Assembly: GCA_020072815.1 (NCBI GenBank)
Contig: JAIQGE010000006.1
Span: forward strand, 1-64,000
Length of the DNA stretch: 64,000 bases
Direction: 5' to 3'
Source of the DNA: Terriglobia bacterium
Lineage (GTDB): Bacteria > Acidobacteriota > Terriglobia > Terriglobales > Acidobacteriaceae
How positions within the stretch are numbered: the stretch's first letter is position 1; each line of letters starts with the position of its first letter. The notes beneath the pieces are model-generated. The model was not told the origin of the DNA. It did not search any database and saw nothing but the letters and a program-made list of their open reading frames with translations. The position numbers were made by a program, and so were the translations under genes. This document shows, one piece after another, positions 61,306 through 64,000 of this stretch.

Positions 61306-62523
61306 GTGCTGGTTTCCGACTTTGACTTCCATCTCCCCGAAGAACTCATCGCGCAGGAGCCTCTGCCTGAGCGCAGCCAGTCGCGCATGCTGCACCTGTG
61401 GCGCGAGTCGGGCCGGTATGAAGACCGCAAGTTCGCCGACTTCCCTGATCTCCTCCGTCCCGACGACCTGCTGGTGGTCAACAACAGCCGGGTTTTTCCG
61501 GCGCGGCTTTTTGGCCGGCGCGCCGGCGCCCACGCCCAGCCGGTGAGTCCGCGGAACCCGGCTGCCAAGGAGTTTCTGCAGGGACGCGTGGAAGTCCTGT
61601 TGACGCGGCAAGTCGGGCCGTTCGAATGGCAGGCCCTGGTGCGTCCCGGAAGAAAGATTGACGTGGGCGAGAAAATCTACTTCGGTGGGACGGCCGCGCC
61701 GGCTGCGAGTTCGCCGGCTGCGGGAGAAGGCGCTGAACTGGCCGCCGAGATCACGGCGCGCGGCGAGTTCGGCGAACGCACCCTGCGCTTTGGTCCGGTC
61801 GCGGACTTCTTTGCCGTGGTTGAAAAGCTCGGCCATGTGCCGCTGCCGCCTTACATCCACCGGCCAGATCAGGCGCCGGACCAGCCCGCAGACCGGGAGC
61901 GCTACCAGACCGTTTACGCCGGCCGCGCCGAGACCGGCAGCGTGGCCGCACCCACCGCCGGCTTGCACTTCACGCCGGAGATACTGGCGCGCATCCGCAA
62001 TCGCGGCGTGGAGATCGCGGAGATCACCCTGCACGTGGGCCTGGGCACGTTTCAGCCCGTACATGTTGAGCGCGTGGAAGACCACAAGATGCATGGCGAG
62101 AGTTTTCATATCTCAGAAGCTGTGGCGGCACAGATCAACCGCGCGTTGGAAGAGAAGCGCCGGGTGGTGGCCGTGGGAACCACCACGGTTCGGGCTTTAG
62201 AATTTGCTGCTTTGCAGCAGCAAACCGCCGCGGAGCGAAGTCCCGCAGCGAATGTTCGTGGCGGCCCGGCCACGTCGTCCGCAGAAAGCAAAGCGCCCGT
62301 CCGCATCGCGCCCGGTTCCGGCGAAGCCGGCATCTTTATCTATCCCGGCTTTCAATTTCGCGTGGTGGGAGCGATGCTCACCAACTTCCATCTGCCCAAG
62401 TCCACACTGCTGATGCTGGTTTCAGCATTTGCGGGAAAGGAAAACATTTTGCGCGCTTACGAACACGCAGTGCGTGAGCGCTACAGGTTCTTTTCTTACG
62501 GCGACTGCATGTTTGTGGAGTGA
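61306..62523 (+). CDS. queA: S-adenosylmethionine:tRNA ribosyltransferase-isomerase
   Basis: The protein has 405 residues and is the penultimate enzyme of queuosine synthesis on tRNA. Family blocks are [64 protein letters not shown] and the C-terminal [19 protein letters not shown]. Two insertions with Ala/Pro/Ser composition (about 74-86 and 330-350) lengthen it over the usual 340-360. It uses GTG and appears leaderless. Confidence 0.95.
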   Translation: MLVSDFDFHLPEELIAQEPLPERSQSRMLHLWRESGRYEDRKFADFPDLLRPDDLLVVNNSRVFPARLFGRRAGAHAQPVSPRNPAAKEFLQGRVEVLLTRQVGPFEWQALVRPGRKIDVGEKIYFGGTAAPAASSPAAGEGAELAAEITARGEFGERTLRFGPVADFFAVVEKLGHVPLPPYIHRPDQAPDQPADRERYQTVYAGRAETGSVAAPTAGLHFTPEILARIRNRGVEIAEITLHVGLGTFQPVHVERVEDHKMHGESFHISEAVAAQINRALEEKRRVVAVGTTTVRALEFAALQQQTAAERSPAANVRGGPATSSAESKAPVRIAPGSGEAGIFIYPGFQFRVVGAMLTNFHLPKSTLLMLVSAFAGKENILRAYEHAVRERYRFFSYGDCMFVE

Positions 62524-62550
62524 CGCCCGTTATACTGACCGCCTTGCCTG

Positions 62551-62685
62551 CTGGACGCCTATCCCCTGGCCGACATCAAAAATATCCGCAAAATTTGGGC
62601 CGTCGTGCTGGATGGCCGCTTGCTGACGCGAACCGATTTGGACAAGATGCTCGAACAAGTGGCCGCGTACGCCCTGAACCACTGA
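62551..62685 (+). pseudogene. Amidohydrolase C-terminal remnant
   Basis: The frame reads LDAYPLADIKNIRKIWAVVL then DGRLLTRTDLDKML and ends at a stop. This matches the last 40-45 residues of imidazolonepropionase-like amidohydrolases (the DANPLADIRN...VVLNGR pattern). No start codon, catalytic domain or other part of the gene remains upstream; queA ends only 27 bases before. The remnant is a decayed gene tail. The rest of 62524-62775 holds nothing else. Confidence 0.65.
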
Positions 62686-62775
62686 TTGGCCGTCCGCGAC
62701 CGGCTCGTGGATGGTGGCATGGTAGGCTGAATGCTGTAGGCAATCATAGATTCTCGTCTTAAGGAATTATCCAGG

Positions 62776-63927
62776 GTGCGTGTCCAGCTCACGGTCTTCA
62801 TCAGCATTGTGCAATCCATACTTTTCCTTGGCCATTTTTTTCTGTACCTAACGTGGTCTCGATTTTGGGGCGGGGCCGCGTCTTCCACGGCCATGAAGAT
62901 CACTCTGGGACTGCTTTCCATCAGCTTTGTGCTGGCTTCGCTGCGCGGATGGTACTCCCACAGCTTTCTTGTGCGCTGGTTCTACCGGCTCGCCGCGCTG
63001 TGGCTGGGCGTGGCCAGTTATTTTCTATGGGCGTCACTGTTGTGCTGGATGGTGTATGGCGCTGCCCGGCTGGCCGGGCTGGGGTGGCCGCGCGCTTACA
63101 TTGCTGACGCGCTTTTCGGCGCGGCGATTCTTACTTCGGCCTTTGCCGTGGTCAACGCGTCCTGGCTGCGGGTGACTCGCATCAAGGTTGAGCTGCCCAA
63201 CCTGCCGCCGCAGTGGCGCGGACGCACCGCCGGCATGGTCAGCGACCTCCATCTGGGCCACGTGCGCAACGGAAGGTTCGTCCGGCGCGTGGTGAGCAAG
63301 CTGGCGGAGTTGCAGCCGGACATCGTTCTTATCGCCGGCGATTTGTATGACGGTATGTCCGCAGATTTTGAAAAGCTGGCTCAGCCGTGGGCAGAGTTCA
63401 TCGCCGCACAGGCCAAAGCATCGCCGCACGCCAAATCCTTTCTGGGCGTTTTCGCCATTCCCGGCAACCATGAAGAGTTTTATCGCTATACGGAATATCT
63501 GGCGCCGTTGGTCCGGGCCGGCGTGCATTTCTTGCACAACGAGAAAGTTGAAGTCGAGGGCCTGCAGCTCGTCGGCGTGAACTACAGCGATGCCGGGCAT
63601 CCGGAAAACTATCGCGCTGTGCTTCGCCACGCCCAACTGGACAAGGAGCGCGCGAGCATCCTGCTGTTGCATGCGCCGGTGCAATTGCCCATCAGCCTGG
63701 ATGAAGGAATTTCGCTTCAGCTTTCCGGACACACCCACGGCGGCCAGTTCTTTCCCTATACATGGATCGCCGGGCGCGTCTGGGGCAGGTTCATTTACGG
63801 CTTGCAGCGGCTGGGAAACTTGCAGATCTTTACTTCCTACGGCGCCGGGACCTGGGGTCCTCCGATGCGACTGGGGACACGACCGGAGATTGTGCTGATT
63901 ACCTTGAGCGACAAGCTCCAGACCTAA
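62776..63927 (+). CDS. Membrane-anchored metallophosphoesterase
   Basis: The protein has 383 residues. Four membrane helices fill the first 130 residues, followed by a calcineurin-type metallophosphoesterase domain: GMVSDLHLGHVRNGRF (Asp and His), IVLIAGDLYDG, IPGNHEEFYRY and SGHTHGGQFFP. All five motifs are complete, so it should bind two metals. Such YkuE-like enzymes hydrolyse phosphoesters such as UDP-sugar-lipids. The start is GTG with AAGGAA nine bases upstream. The last 70 bases of the window have no gene. Confidence 0.9.
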   Translation: MRVQLTVFISIVQSILFLGHFFLYLTWSRFWGGAASSTAMKITLGLLSISFVLASLRGWYSHSFLVRWFYRLAALWLGVASYFLWASLLCWMVYGAARLAGLGWPRAYIADALFGAAILTSAFAVVNASWLRVTRIKVELPNLPPQWRGRTAGMVSDLHLGHVRNGRFVRRVVSKLAELQPDIVLIAGDLYDGMSADFEKLAQPWAEFIAAQAKASPHAKSFLGVFAIPGNHEEFYRYTEYLAPLVRAGVHFLHNEKVEVEGLQLVGVNYSDAGHPENYRAVLRHAQLDKERASILLLHAPVQLPISLDEGISLQLSGHTHGGQFFPYTWIAGRVWGRFIYGLQRLGNLQIFTSYGAGTWGPPMRLGTRPEIVLITLSDKLQT

Positions 63928-64000
63928 GAAAATCCTTAGTCCGCAGTTCCAAAATGGAACCGATGGAAAGCTATTGTTCTTAGAGCTACCATGCAAGAAA

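Overview
The window is about 64 kb of GC-rich (roughly 60 percent) bacterial chromosome. The mix of families points to a soil-type Acidobacteriota, probably Terriglobia: DUF4139 and DUF2207 exported proteins, many small secreted proteins of unknown function, an M13 peptidase, and dispersed low-complexity intergenic repeats. This is an inference. The window has no 16S gene, but the 3' end of a 23S gene at the left edge could settle it. Nothing looks like a prophage or plasmid, and there is no complete insertion sequence and no CRISPR array.

Layout. 1-1436: end of an rRNA operon (23S, spacer, 5S, terminator). 1437-6990: ordinary genes (tag, an SDR, exported proteins) separated by at least six copies of a dispersed 'CCGCTGATGACG' repeat. 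7000-24500: mostly unlinked small operons, including a zinc-metallopeptidase plus ATP-grasp pair, a frameshifted orphan antitoxin, an ECF sigma/anti-sigma pair, an AHL-lactonase-like enzyme, and a zinc-ribbon TPR protein coupled to an HExxH membrane protease. 24584-29856: RluE-type pseudouridine synthase, cytochrome P450 and an ABC exporter. 30088-32050: an AT-richer island with a secreted protein ending in seven lectin-like beta-propeller repeats. 32401-36513: an orphan sigma-like protein, a short second SecA and tRNA-Ser(GCT).

36636-43751 is the most distinctive part. Seven consecutive minus-strand genes encode a complete ATP-dependent (class I) benzoyl-CoA reductase, with two short ATPase subunits as in the bzd type, plus the three beta-oxidation-like enzymes Dch, Had and Oah. 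Transcription order is bzdN-bzdO-ATPase-ATPase-had-oah-dch. Together they would take benzoyl-CoA to 3-hydroxypimelyl-CoA without oxygen. A CRP/FNR-type palindrome lies just upstream of bzdN. No ligase, ferredoxin, 2-oxoacid:ferredoxin oxidoreductase or dedicated regulator is in the window.

43900-64000: a cytochrome c lipoprotein, DUF488 and DUF3891 proteins, a hemE-hemH-hemY operon in the Bacillus order, lipA, an M13 peptidase, an Asp-box lipoprotein, an MlaD/MCE protein with five exact-length 34-residue repeats, a membrane-embedded spermidine-synthase-like protein, acpS, a cold-shock gene with a long leader, queA with a promoter that predicts a leaderless mRNA, a decayed amidohydrolase tail, and a membrane metallophosphoesterase.
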